From assembly GCA_016647705.1 (NCBI GenBank), contig CM028326.1:25559901-25623900 (forward strand): a stretch of 64,000 nucleotides of DNA, written 5' to 3'. A model generated the notes under the pieces. It did no database searches, had not been told where the DNA came from, and worked only from the letters and a program-made list of their open reading frames with translations. Of this stretch, positions 1-12,305 are shown in pieces. Made by a program: the position numbers and the translations under genes. Each line of letters starts with the position of its first letter. Within the stretch, counting starts at the first letter, position 1. The DNA is from Eucommia ulmoides. Lineage: Eukaryota; Streptophyta; Magnoliopsida; Garryales; Eucommiaceae.

Positions 1-140
1 CATCATACTAGTTTTTCAATAGTGTATAAAACTATGATAGACACGTTAACTATTGAAGGCTGGAAATGGAAATTCGAGACAGACTTTAGGTAGATAATAA
101 TGTGCTTTATAATAGTAGGGTTATACCTTAGTCACTTATG
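1..140. other. Flank of the first LTR element, no gene
   Basis: AT-rich sequence left of the first Athila/Tat-like element. No gene, splice signal or recognisable repeat terminus was seen. It should continue, across the insertion, into the sequence starting at 5538, because the same five bases GACAT flank the element on both sides. Confidence 0.4.
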
Positions 141-145
141 GACAT
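141..145. repeat. Target-site duplication GACAT, left copy
   Basis: GACAT directly precedes the LTR end at 146 and is repeated at 5533-5537 directly after the other LTR end. A five-base duplication is the usual size for Ty3/gypsy integration and fixes the element limits. Confidence 0.85.
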
Positions 146-1526
146 TGCTGGCGGAATATTACGTCGCCACTTTCACCGTAAGTGTACGAGTCAAGTTTTA
201 GTAGAGTGAGAAGAGTGCGAGTTATCGTATCCATAGGGATTAGTTGAGATTATTATCGAGTACTGTAATTATCATAACCTAATTTAATCTATGCGATAAA
301 AAATGATTTATAATTAATTAATACTAATTATAAGTTAATTAAACTATAATACTAATATGAGATGTTTAGGGGAAAAGATTATCTAGGGATTAATTCCATT
401 TACTTAAATGCATTTGATTTCGTTTAGTTTACAATAGCGGTATTCGACCTATCCGACAATCTCTGTATCGTAAACTCACTCACCACCTCTCCCGAGTGTA
501 AAGTGAGTGAATATGTGACTTCGTGTCAACGAAGAAGTCCCCCTCAACATCTTAACGACACTAGGTCACATGAGTCTTGTCCCAACATCATGGATTGCAC
601 ACTTTCTAACTACCTCCCAGGTTATTAGATCGTCGCGTTGTGTTTACCCTAATCCGAATTCGAGGTTACCTCTCCCGAGTGTCAAACCTTAATTTCTCAC
701 TATATCTAAACAAGCATATAATTAAAGAATAACGGTAAACACAATCGAATAATTAATAACAACTATTAACGAAACACAACTCAAACAAACAATATTTTCA
801 TAAATATTATTAATCCCTAGACAAAATCTGTTTAACCCATGATCATAACCATTTATACAATGAGAAATAAGCTAAACATGTTCAATAAACTACCGAAGTT
901 AAGAAAATAAAGAGAGAAACGAAAGAAACTTAGCCGTAGTCTGAAAAATTGGCGCTAAACCATTCAACTATCGCTTATTCTTATTCGCAATGTGTTCTTC
1001 TCCTTCGGATTTGGTTGAGCACTCCCCAAAATACTTTCAAAATATTATAAACCCTAAGGGGTCTCTCTTGGCCAGAAGAGATGAGAGGAGAAGATATAGG
1101 GAGCAAAAAATATCTAAATAAATATCTAAAATGTGTGCAGAGTGACCACCGCAGCGGTGGGTTTCACAGCCACGGTGGTAAGCATGTCGGTTTGGTCACA
1201 GCCTCGGTGGTGGATGTAACGGTGGGAGCAGAGAACTCTTGTTCTTTCACCGCTGCGAAGGTGGGTTTTCAGCAACTTTAGGGCCTTCTCTGCATCTTGA
1301 CCTCCGCGGTGGTGGGCTGTAGTTCTGAATTTTGCCCTTATGCTTGTTTTCCCACCGTTATTGATTTGATTTGATCGTTTATGATCCGTTTTCATCATGT
1401 TTCACTCCACACACCTGATTTATACAAAAAGAATAAAAATGTATTAAAACATATAAAAGACGTAATAAACATACTCGAAAACTAATAAGTTCGATTTGAA
1501 AATAGATAGGTAAATTACACCTATCA
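146..1526 (-). repeat. 3' LTR of the Athila/Tat-like element (copy A)
   Basis: About 1.38 kb, from TGCTGGCGG on the + strand to ACCTATCA, which reads TGATAGGT...CCAGCA on the - strand. It matches 4178-5532 and the solo LTR at 26388-27746. It includes a GC-rich cluster of imperfect ACCGCNGCGGT-type palindromes at about 1145-1320. Confidence 0.85.
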
Positions 1527-1541
1527 AATACCCCCAAACTT
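1527..1541 (-). promoter_or_regulatory. Polypurine tract
   Basis: On the - strand this reads AAGTTTGGGGGTATT directly before the 3' LTR. It is the expected site for plus-strand DNA priming and confirms the - orientation of the element. Confidence 0.75.
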
Positions 1542-3270
1542 GGAATTTTGATAGTCCTCGAGCAAAACACTCATATAATACAAGAAAATATAACAACTAA
1601 TTATGAAATTAAAAACTAAAAATGAAAAATACTAAAAACAATAATGTGCAAGTTTTGAATATCATCTACCAGCCAAACGATTTTTTCCCTCATTGACCCC
1701 CAATCCTATCGAGTTCAAGAATAAAACACACCATGTGGTGTTCTAGAATTTCAACATTCGATGATAATGAGCGTCATTCGAGATCCTATCAAAAGTATGG
1801 GTGTTAAAACTGAAATATACAACTATCCGTCGATCGAATTGGATTATCTACCAAATAAGCTCATGACTAAAACTAATTAGGTATAGGGAATCCATAAGTC
1901 TGACCCGGGTTCTATTCTCCACAATGTAGGCTAAGCAATTCAATAAGATCATTAGGACTTGGTTTGATTTTGGAAAAACAGCCAAGGGTATATTAGAAAT
2001 AGAAAACAAGTTAACACCGTTAACTTAACGATACCCGAGGCACATGCTTGGCACTCTCACACTCAAAACCCCACAGATAATTTTGAAACAACTCTGAACA
2101 ATACATTTAAGACCGACGTACTCACTTGTCAAAAGAAACGAAAATTAAATTTATTTATTTTTTTACCAACCAACACCCCCAAACTTATTCAATTATTAGA
2201 ATTTCACGGGTGTGGTTTAAATGAAAGAAAAACGACAAGTGAGTACTCGAATATTGAACCAATTAAAAATTCGCCCTAAACCCATCCGCTCACTTCAAGT
2301 AGCATTTGTAACTGCTAATTTGATTCACTCTAATTGTGCCTTTAGCTTAGCGATATAGGTTTGGAACGAAGTTTTATCGGCCAGGGTATTTGTTACGTGT
2401 TCAGAATTGAAATGTATATTTGGCTTCGACAGGGTAACGAGGGATAAACATTTAGCATAGTAGGCTTCAAAGGCTCAAGCAATCAAATAAATGCCTAAAT
2501 CATATCTCCTGAACTACTTCGCCTAGGATTTCGCCTCGAATTTCCCCCAAATCATGTTCTAAAATCCCTATTGTTATGAACTTGGCTAACGGGTAATCAT
2601 TTTTAAATCAATTGGATAGTTATACATTGAGTTTATGTGCTCGTGCATTTAAGATCTACAATAACTTTTACTAAAACGATAAGTTAAGCAGATAGAACAC
2701 ACATGAATAAGCATTATACTCGACTTCAATAAACAATCAGGGGATAGACTCATCATTAGGTAATGGCCCAGATGAAGTCAAAACTCAGCACAAAATAACA
2801 ACTAATCTAAACATACATGCATACAATAAAAAACAAACAACATACTACAACTACACATCACTGTCAAACTTAAAACAAACAGTGTCCTTAACAACCCAAT
2901 CATCAATCTCAACATATGAAATTAAACATGCTGACGAAGGGTGTTTAGAACACATACCTATGAGGTGAGAGAATCTCGCCTCCGAATCAAGTCGGTTGTG
3001 ACGGATTTAACTTATTTTTTTCCTTGGGTTGCCTCCCATAAAACGTGTGATTTATTGTCCTCGGCCCGACACAGAGAATGGCTTGTTAAAGAGCGACTTT
3101 CACTCATAGTAAGTCTCGTTGAACACTACGTATGGGTCTGGGTTGTTTACGCCCTCAAGCTTGGCGAGATTTGGCTCTTATCGACCGGAACTTTCAACAA
3201 GATTCTCCACCGGCTCATGTACTTGATGGACATAGAAAAACGTTGCTAATGGCGACGAATGATAAGTGAG

Positions 3271-3951
3271 CTACATCGGATCCTCGTAAATGTGATCGTC
3301 TAGGATCGATGGTGGCATCACAATTTGGATCTCCAATGGTGATGAATCACAATCGTCGATCCATGTTTGGGTTCTCGGCTCATTCGAATAATCATCTTTG
3401 AAATCTCCCAAGCTCCTTCCGCTCATTTTCAGTTTCTCATGGTGGCTTTCACATGATATAGCTTGTGTATCTCCCAGTGCCACCATGTCTGACTCGGCCT
3501 CAATCAAGCAGATAAGCTGATCGATTTACGTCTAAAGATACATTACGGTCGTATCTATTTCAGCATAGACTGTCTCAATATTGTCGAGACGATCCTTATG
3601 CTCGTTGATATTGTCATTCGTCTCCCTCCAAAAAGTATGAGTCTCCCCCATAAATTCAGTGAACTTCTAGGGGGAAAACTCCACATCTTGGACCCGAGTA
3701 TCAATCTATGGTGCCGAAGTGTTGGAATAATCCCCCAAGCTTTGGTAACTTGGTGAACAATTCCAACTCTGATAATTGAAACCGGCCATGTCTTCCAACA
3801 ACCAATAGGCTTCATTCACGGTTAGTTGGTCGAAAGAGGTAGTACCTTTTCCTCCTTCAACCCAATTTCTTGTTGCGGCTAGTAACCCATCGAGGAAGTT
3901 CAATAGTTGACACTCCTTCGGGAAATGATGATTCGGAAACCGAAATAGCAA
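3271..3951 (-). pseudogene. Gag-like remnant of the Athila/Tat-like element
   Basis: In the - reading, residues encoded at 3706-3951 include a stretch like NFLDGLL...NEAYWLLEDMAGFNYQSW. The EAY.LLEDMA..NYQ pattern is characteristic of Athila/Tat Gag downstream of the capsid-like region. Reading frames on either side (3271-3507, 3555-3815) are short and interrupted, so no full Gag can be made. Family assignment is by motif memory; the exact limits of the remnant are unclear. Confidence 0.6.
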
Positions 3952-4154
3952 TTCCTGATATCAATCCCAAGCACTATAAAATAGCTTGGAATCTTGTTGA
4001 AAGAAATGAAAAAGCACTTGTTTATCTAACATCGTCAAGCACCCTACAGGAAAACAAAAACAAAAGTACAAAGAAAAAAATTATAAACACTAAAAAATGT
4101 CTAAATTAAAATCAAGTTATTTACTCATAATATCAACAAAAATCTAAAACACAA

Positions 4155-4174
4155 TCCCCTACAACGGAGCAAAA
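4155..4174 (-). promoter_or_regulatory. Decayed primer-binding site
   Basis: The - strand reads TTTGCTCCGTTGTAGGGGA just after the 5' LTR. It lines up with the Athila/Tat primer-binding sequence TTGGCGCCGTTGCCGGGGA with several changes, so priming by the usual tRNA is probably lost. Confidence 0.65.
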
Positions 4175-4177
4175 ACT

Positions 4178-5532
4178 TGGTGGCAAAATATTACGTTGCC
4201 ACTTTCACCGCAAATGTACGAGTCAAGTTTTAGTAGAGTGGGAAGAGTAAGGGTTATCGTATCCACAGAGATTGGTTGAGATTGTTATCGAGTACCATAA
4301 CTATCATAACTTAATTTTATCTAGGCAATAAAAATGATTTATAATTAATTAATACTAATACTAAGTTAATTAATCTAATTAAACTATAATACTAATGTGA
4401 GATGTTTAGGGGAAAAGATTATCTAAGGATTAATCCATTTACTTAAATGCGTTTGATTTCGTTTAGTTTACAATAATAGTATTCGACCTATCCGACAATC
4501 TCTGTATCATAAACTCACTCACCACCTCTCCCGAGTGTAAAGTGAGTGAATATGTGATTTCGCATCATTGACAATGTCTTAATGACACTAGGTCATATGA
4601 GTCTTGTCCCAACGTCATGGATTGCACACTTTCTAACTCCATTCAGAGTTATTAGATCGTCGCGTTGTGTTTACTCTAATCCGAATTTGGGGTTACCTCT
4701 CCCAAGTGTCAAACCCTGATTTCTCATTATATCTAAACAAGTATATAATTAAAGAATAACGGTAAACACAATCGAATAACGAAGAACAACCATTAACGAA
4801 ACACAACTCAAACAAACAACATTTTCATAAATATTATTAATCCCTACACAAAATCTGTTTAACCCATGGTCATAACCATTTATACAATGAGAAATGAGCT
4901 AAACATGTTCAACAAACTACCAAAGTTAAGAAAATAAAGAGAGAAACGAAAGAAACTTAGCCATAGTCCAAAGATTTGGCGCTAAAACCGTTCAACGATC
5001 GCTTATCCTTCTTCGCAATATGTTCTTCTCCTTCGGATTTGGTTGAGCATTCCCCAAAATACTCTCAAAATATTATAAACCCTAAGGGGTCTCTTTTGGC
5101 CGGAAGAGAGGAGAGGAGAAGATATAGGAAGCAAAAAATATCTAAATAAATATCTAAAATGTGTGCAGAGTGACCACCGCAGTGGTAGGCATGCCAGTTT
5201 GGTCACAGCCTCGGCGGTGGGAGCAGAGACCTCTTGTTCTTTCACCGCTGCAACGGTGGGTTTTCAGCAACTTTAGGGCCTTCTCTGCATCTTGACCGCT
5301 GCGGCAATGGGCTGCAGTTCTGAATTTTGCCCTTATACTTGTTTTCTCATTGTTCTTCCACCATTCTTAATCCGATTTGATCATTTATAATCTGTTTTCA
5401 TTCTGTTTCACTCCACACACCTGATTTATATAAAAAGAATAAAAACGTATTAAAACGTATTAAAAACATAACAAACATACTCGAAAACTAATAAGTTCAG
5501 TTTGGAAATAAATAGGTAAATTACACCTATTA
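4178..5532 (-). repeat. 5' LTR of the Athila/Tat-like element (copy B)
   Basis: About 1.36 kb, aligned with copy A over its whole length with scattered substitutions and small indels. The outer end reads TAATAGGT on the - strand, where copy A keeps TGATAGGT, so the terminal TG is mutated here. Confidence 0.85.
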
Positions 5533-5537
5533 GACAT
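5533..5537. repeat. Target-site duplication GACAT, right copy
   Basis: Perfect repeat of 141-145, directly outside the 5' LTR. Confidence 0.85.
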
Positions 5538-7736
5538 CATCTAAACACCAAAATTCCCTAGTTAATGAAAGCTAAGAAAACCAAAAATCTTATAGATAAC
5601 AAAATACATTTCTAGCTTACTACGCCTCTTATCCTGGCTTAGTTCATGATCCCATCGAAATTGATCACCTCGTTCTGAATGAGGTCTTCGATATGGTTCT
5701 GAAAAAAAATAGCATTGATCGGTATAATGGCCTATTTCTCCAGAGTGATATTCGTGGAAAGAGTTCGAGTTGAACTGTGGAGAATGAGAGTTAGGTCGAT
5801 GGGGAGGAAGAGGTGTAAGTAGGTTATCTATGAGGCATTGGTGGTATATCTGGGAGAGTGGAACGGGAAGTGCGATAAAACTTCGATGTTCCTGAGAGAG
5901 ACTCGAATGTTAGCAAAGTGAGGTGCAGGGTTAAAAGCTCAACGCTTGGAGTATGCCCGTTTTTCAGTAGAGGTTAGGTATAGATTTTCATTCCTTGACT
6001 GGTTACTAGGCATAGATTGTCCTATTACTTTAATGGTTTGACCCAGACTATCGATTTGATACCACATGTTGGATAATTATCCCTAGACTATATCTTGCTT
6101 AGGAAATTCTTCTTCGGATTATTGATAAGCCATTGCTTCAGCCATCGGTTCCATGTCAGAGGTCCACTCATTTCCTAATTATTTTTCGTCGTTGGCATTA
6201 TCTTTATACTCCTCTTTCCATTTGACAGCAAATTTGTCGACTTGCTTCATCGACTCCGAATAAGTTACCCAATAGGCCTTCTCATAGTTCTCGAGGCGAT
6301 CCATTCTCCGTGTGGGGGTTTAGGGTCATTTCTCCAAACTCCTAGGTTACCGAAGTTATTACAAGGCATCATTTTGGCTATAAAGCCAAAGGATTCGTCT
6401 TCGTAGCTCCTAGGTGGGGACTCGGGTTCTTGCTTAATTTTCCTGAGAAGCAGAACTAGGTTCTATTCGTTCGCGGATTTTTTTCAAAGAAGCTATTGTC
6501 TCTTGCATCTTCTCGTGGAAACGTGATGTTGATCCCATCTTAATATCTCTAGAGTACGAGCTTTAGGATAGCTATTCGGCAAAGGCTATTTTAGAAATTT
6601 ATCTGAGGTGGACTTTTTGTTTATTTAAAGGCGAATAAAATCTATGATTTTATTAAGGTAAGTTTAAGTGGATTATTACAGATGAAATGGGAATTAATGA
6701 TTTGATGTTTATATTTGATGGTTTATTATATTAAGTTAGATAAGGATTCTTGTTACTTCCTGCATCTTGCTCCGTATTTCGATTTTTGAAAACGTTTTTT
6801 GACGCCGAGCAAGCTAGCAATGCGTGGGATAGAACAATAACTCTTTCACCGATTATTATGCCCCTACTTATCCTAGAGGTTTTTTCTGTCTACCTAACCT
6901 AACAATTAAATAAATAACTGTACAAAAGATAAAAACAAAATCTATCTCCAAAGTGTCCTAAGTAGAACTGGGTTTTGGTTATTCCTCTATCCTAAGCTTA
7001 CTATATGTGGTTCATGGCTTTTCTTCTAGCGCATCCTAGAAAGCTTCGATTCCTAGACCTTCAAACCTCTGCCTTCCTCCATTGTTGGTTGGTAGTCCGA
7101 GCAAGGTGAGTTTTGTTGCTTGATCCCAGGGGAAAAACCCACCCGGCCTTTCTTCTACTAACTCACCATTTTATCTTAAGGGTTTCAGAGCTTAGATCAG
7201 TGCGATGAAACCATCGACGTCAGCCCCTACTATCGGTCTCTCTATCCCTAAGAGGGTTATGTCTTGGGTTTTTCATCATGATATGCAATGCAATAGTGAG
7301 TGCTCGTGCATTGGAGAGAGCATACAAAAATAAAATGTAGAAATATAAAGACAAAAATTTAAATGCAGTATTGAAAGACAGTAATGTAAATGTAGTGAAT
7401 AAAGACAGTAAATATGCATGCTAGTGTAAACAGAATATGTAAAAAATAAATTTTAACTTCAAAATATTATTTATTATTTATTATTCATTATTTATTATCA
7501 TTATTATTACTGTTACTACCGTTATTATTATTATTATTATTTTATTATATTGTTATTTATTATATTTTAAATTTTTTATTATTATTATCTTTTCTTTTTT
7601 TATTTACTTTATTATTCATTATCATTATTATTTTTTATTATTTATTATTTTAGGAAGGGAATTACTTATGTTTAAACCCTAAACTGTGAAAATAATAGGC
7701 TTGACCCTCTAATGATTCCCCAACATAGTCGCCAGG
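5538..7736 (-). mobile_element. Degenerate Tat/Ogre-like gypsy internal region
   Basis: Read on the - strand, about 5620-5760 gives a fragment containing NHIEDLIQNEVINFDG. This resembles the 'C..L...IQDLID...L.F' segment near the Gag zinc knuckle of Tat/Ogre polyproteins. About 6030-6540 gives further Gag-like pieces (HEKMQETIASLKKIRE and following). Stops and frame changes are frequent, so it is dead. At 7713-7735 the - strand reads TGGCGACTATGTTGGGGA, like the TGGCGACTCTGCTGGGGA motif next to the 5' LTR of Tat/Ogre elements. Between 6560 and 7710 is AT-rich leader-like sequence with ATT-rich low complexity (7440-7650). The left part is missing. Confidence 0.55.
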
Positions 7737-7802
7737 TGACGCACCCCGAATTTTGATAACGGGAGAAATAAAGATCGAGAAGAAGAGGAAACAAGTTTCA
7801 TT

Positions 7803-7824
7803 CCTCTCTCTCTCTCTCTCTCTC
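7803..7824. repeat. (CT)n microsatellite
   Basis: A run of CT dinucleotides inside the probable LTR. Confidence 0.9.
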
Positions 7825-8399
7825 CAAGTCATCCAAATCCGTCCATTTTGAAATGGTTTTTCATGGGCCTTTCTAAGCGTCAGTTTTGAAAAACTTCTTG
7901 AACCGGGATTTTATGTTAAAAACGGAGTCGCCACCTAGCATAGGGTTAAAAGGCATGCTAAGTCACTGGGGTTTTTTAGAAATTCATTTTTTTACTTTGA
8001 AATTACCCATGTTTTGACTTCATAAAGGTCTATGTGTCAGAGATATTCTTTAAGTTTGGAGGTCGGTATGCTCAGGGAAGGTTTTACGCACCCTAAGACA
8101 TCCGTCCATAAACGGTACTTTGGTCTAAATAAATATTCACTGTTAAACAATACTCAAGTATTTTCTTTTATTTACTTAAACAAAACAATTCCTTTTTTTA
8201 GAGTTTTTCTTTTTTTTTATGTATTTTGACATGATTAAAGCTGGTAAATTGTTAACTATCTATTATGCAACTACAACTCAAGCGATTTGGAAATGGAAAT
8301 ATTTTTTTTTTTTTTTTTTATATATAATGAATGTAATAAACTACACTAATCTAGGCATCAACAACCCAATGACAGTTTATTAGAAACAGAAATATAAAC

Positions 8400-8690
8400 A
8401 ACCGAACCTTATAAAGGCTTCCTACATTTCCCTATTTGCACATAGAATTAGGTCGACATGTAGTTCCAACATGCAAGTTATACTAATTGAAATTTTTTTT
8501 GTGTGTTATTTAAGAGACCGAACCTTATATAGGTTTCCTACATATCCTTATTTTCACAAGGAATTAGGTCGACATGTAGTTCCAGCATGTAAACTAGATT
8601 AATTATTTGGATATGTGACCGAACTCGTGCATGGGTTGCCTACGTATCTGAAATTAATGAGAATCCGGTCTTTACGTAGTTCGTTTATGT
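8400..8690. repeat. Three diverged direct repeats in the LTR
   Basis: Units near 8400-8475, 8517-8590 and 8618-8690 each contain ACCGAAC, a CCTAC(A/G)T motif and a GTAGTTC motif. Such sub-repeats are familiar inside Tat/Ogre LTRs. Confidence 0.7.
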
Positions 8691-8857
8691 TAAGGTAAAA
8701 ACTGGGTTAGTTGATTTTGGTTATTAAATAATATGAATCACAAAATGATATGTACATGATCTGTTTGATTCTATCAAGAACACCTTAAACCGGACTCATC
8801 TGTTTTGGTTAGATTAGTGTTAGTATGTGAGTTGTTAGTTAAAAATGAAAAGAAATA

Positions 8858-8860
<3 letters not shown>

Positions 8861-8920
<60 letters not shown>
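8861..8920. repeat. (TA)30 microsatellite
   Basis: Sixty bases of uninterrupted TA. The apparent small reading frames across it on both strands only encode IYIYIY and are not genes. Confidence 0.97.
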
Positions 8921-8923
<3 letters not shown>

Positions 8924-9329
8924 GTCAATCCTACTCGTAACTAAGAAAAATGAGAAGGTTTCTGAAGAACAATCACACATATCCCCGAAGAAATAGAGGC
9001 TCTCATTTTATCCCAATTTTTTAGCCACAAGGGTTTGTCGGTATAGTATAATATAGTATATATATATATAGGTGTCAGTCCACTGGCCTGAAGATTTAGT
9101 GTCAGGCTATGATCTTGACGTTTAGCAGAAAGTAAATCAATTATTAACAGTTATATAGTTAGCATTAATAGTTAGTAATGAGTCGGTTTGAAGTGTTGTC
9201 GAGAGAATTGTACAGACTATGCACAACTCATGTGTCCTTGCCATATTAAGCCATAAAAAATGATGGTTTTGATTAATCAAAGAAATCATTAAAAAAAAAA
9301 GGTTTTGAAATGATCAAGTATATATATAT

Positions 9330-10868
9330 ATGACCTTTTTAATTATTCTCATCCTTTACACGCACACACTTTCATCCTTTACACACACACACTTTCGGCT
9401 CTCTCTTTCTTCTCTCCATGGGTAAGTTCTCTTTGTCCTTCTCCATATAGATATGTATGTGTGTGTGTATCTCATATTCTATTTTTCTGATATTTATGTG
9501 TAGATATATCTAATTTGTGAAGAATTTAATTTAAAGTAAAAATTATAAATTTTATTAAAATTATAATTTTAAGTATTTTGTTGACTATTAACATTGTTGA
9601 TAGTCTGATAATACTTTAGTAGTAATTAAATTATTAATTGATAAATTTTATAAATGTAACTATAATATTTTAATTATATAATTAATATTGGGTTGAGAAA
9701 ATAGAATATTTAATTTTAATAAATTTCGTATAATTATGAAAATTTGGGAATGAGAAATTGCATTTAGTGTCATGCATTTTATACATTTTATATCATATAA
9801 GATTATTTAGATAAATTCTTAATTTAGACTCTGTTATTGTTAGGTTCACAGGCAACGTCGACTATGACAATATTCTAACTCTAATAGCAGTGCAATTATT
9901 GAGGTGAGTGTATTGTCTTTTATGTAAATTGTTAAATTATATTTTCGTACTAAATTGTGGAAATGAAAAATATTTATTAAAAAGGACAATTTTATAATGT
10001 TACGTGGATCGAGTAAATTTTTAAGCATGAAAAGTGATTTTTATTATTAGCTGGCTATGCCATAGTGTGATCCCGACAAGAGAACATGTCCTACGGGATG
10101 TTGTTGATTCTAACAGGAGGGCATGTCTTACAGGACGTTATGATGTGACCTGACAGGAGGGCAAGTCTTGCAAGTGGTTATTGTTGTTGAAAATGATGAT
10201 TATTATCATAATATGGTGGTTTATATCACGTGTTGACTCCTACCATTAGAGATATTGAATGATCTTAACATTGATGGCATCTTTAGTTTGTACATTTGTA
10301 CAGGTTATGGTATCGTTTTAACTCCCAATTGTGAGGTAAAATAATCCTATGGTTAGTAGGAAAGTATGTGTTTGTAATATTTTATTATATAAAAGTTATT
10401 TAATTGGTTTATTTATATTCAATTGTTATATCTTGATGATATCTGTGAATTTTGATATTGTTCAGTGTGATTATATTTTATTTGGAAAATATCTTTGTGG
10501 TTACATTTTGTTTGAAAAGTGAATTTTCATAAATGTACTTGTTCCGCAAATTATTTTTATACTATGAAGACATTACACCGATAAAATATTTTTTTTAGGT
10601 ACTCCAAGTAAATATGGGTCAACTACTAGCGCTAGGTATAGTCAGAGAGTGGTGTAGTATTTTGAGGTTGGCAAGACAGGTGTGAATCGCGAAGGGTTTA
10701 GTTTTTTGTAGTTTTGTTATGTGATATTTTTGGGATATGTGTATCTCTGAATTTTAAGTTGGTAAATATTTCAAAAATCTATATCAATTGATAGTAGTGT
10801 ATTTTTTTTGTGGTTGGTTGAGCAACATCAAGTCGAGGTCACGTCTGGCCTTAGGCATTGGGGCCCAA
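9330..10868 (+). repeat. Left arm of a large inverted duplication (LTR-derived)
   Basis: This arm is recognisable as the reverse complement of 10869-about 12350 in order. Shared segments include the CACACAC/TTTCGGCTCTC segment near 9360-9400, TACGAAAATATAATTT-type sequence near 9940, the three 39-bp units at about 10072-10190, the CACCGATAAA segment near 10575, and GACAGGTGTGAA near 10677. It ends GGCATTGGGGCCC where the right arm has GGCCCCCAATG. It represents a diverged LTR of a TGTCACACCC...GGGTGTGACA family, cut at both ends. No coding frame. Confidence 0.7.
10072..10190. repeat. Three diverged 39-bp units, left arm
   Basis: Three tandem units, each with a GACAGGAGGGCAAGTCTTG-like core. 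They are reverse-complement relatives of the 16-unit array at 20382-21010. Confidence 0.65.
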
Positions 10869-12264
10869 TGTCACACCCTTCCCCAGGCCCCCAATGTCCG
10901 AGGACGAGCACAACGTTGACTTGACATTACCCGACCATCTCATATGTGTATATATATATATACGCATAGCAAAACTACAAAAAAACCTGAACCTTTCACG
11001 GTTCACACCTGTCCCGACTATCCTTCCAAAATGACCCTACTTTTTTACTCTGTCTAGTGCTAGTTGTAGACCCGTCTCTAGTTGCGGCACCTGAGACCAA
11101 AAAAATTATCGGTGTACTGTCTTCATAATATAAAAATAATTTGTGGATCGAGTATAATTATCAAATACCATTTTTCAAACATAATATAATATAACTGTAT
11201 ACTGAGCCAAAATAGCATTCCACAACTATCCTTGCAATAAGATAATATAGTTAAATCAATCAATCAAATTATTTGATATATAATAAAATACCGCACACAT
11301 ATTTTCCTACTAACCATAAGATCGTTTCACCTCACGATCTGGAGTTACGATGGTACCGTAACCTGTACAATTGTGTTATCCAAGGTGGCTATCAGTGCGA
11401 GGGCCATTCAATATCTCTAATGGTAGGAGCCAGCACGTAGTATAAACCACCATATCACGATGATAATCATCATCGTCAACAACAACGGATATCAATCATC
11501 TGCAGAACTTGCCCTCCTGACAGGTCATAATACAACTTCCTAGAAGACATGCCCTCATATTAGGATCAACAACATCCCGCAGGACATGTCCTCCTGTTGG
11601 GATCACACTATGGCATAATCGAATAATAAAAATTATTTTTCACATTTAAAAATTTACTTGATCCACATAATATTATAAAATAATCCATTTTAATAAACTT
11701 TTTTTTTCACATTTTAGTACGAAAATATAATTTGACAATTTACATAGAAGACAATACACTCACCTCGATTTTTACGCTACTAAAAACACTATCGTCAGAA
11801 TATTACGTGGGCGGCGGCGCTTGTGAAACTAACAACCAAAGGACCTAAACTAAGAATTTATTTAAAATAAACCTAATATGCAATGCGTGACCCTAAAATG
11901 CACTATTTCCCATTCCCAAATTTTTTATTATACGAAATTATTTAACGCCTAATTTCTTAAGTTAATATTAATTGTACAAAAATTACTATAACTACGATTA
12001 TGAAAATTTTCTTATTAATAATTTAAATCTGTAGAAAAATATTAATCGACTATTAAAAATTTTGTTAGTACACAAAATAGTAAAAATTGTCGTTTTGATA
12101 AAATTTACAATTTTTATTTTAAATTGTACTATTTGCAAATTAGATATATCTAAACTCATTATATTTCTCGAATCCACGTATATTTTTTACATATAAATAT
12201 ATGTGTGTACAGGCCCATACAAATAATCCCATAAATTAAACGTGATATATATTTTATTTTAAAA

Positions 12265-12305
<41 letters not shown>

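Larger units (their letters stand above)
146..5532 (-). mobile_element. Non-autonomous Ty3/gypsy (Athila/Tat-like) LTR retrotransposon
   Basis: A complete but non-autonomous element of about 5.4 kb, read on the - strand. Its two LTRs (4178-5532 and 146-1526) align along their length. The internal part (1527-4177) is only 2.65 kb. Next to the 5' LTR is a decayed primer-binding region resembling TGGCGCCGTTGCCGGGGA of Athila/Tat elements. Next to the 3' LTR is a polypurine tract ending TTTGGGGGTATT, preceded by the GCTCGAGGACTA-type motif common in that group. The only coding trace is a gag-like fragment at 3706-3951. No protease, reverse transcriptase, RNase H or integrase is seen, so mobility would need proteins from a relative. 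TSD is GACAT. Confidence 0.85.
7737..8990 (-). repeat. Probable 5' LTR of the Tat/Ogre-like element
   Basis: The sequence right of the TGGCGAC motif has phrases typical of Tat/Ogre LTRs, such as GGAGTCGCCACCTAG at about 7925 and repeats with CCTACGTAT and GTCGACATGTAGTTCC at 8400-8690. The left limit (TGACGCACCCC at 7737) follows from the adjacent TGGCGAC motif. The right limit could not be fixed and is approximate; no TSD was found. Confidence 0.45.

Noticed and set aside
8774..8996. Opposing small frames with IYIYIY repeats
   Set aside because: They only translate a (TA)30 microsatellite.
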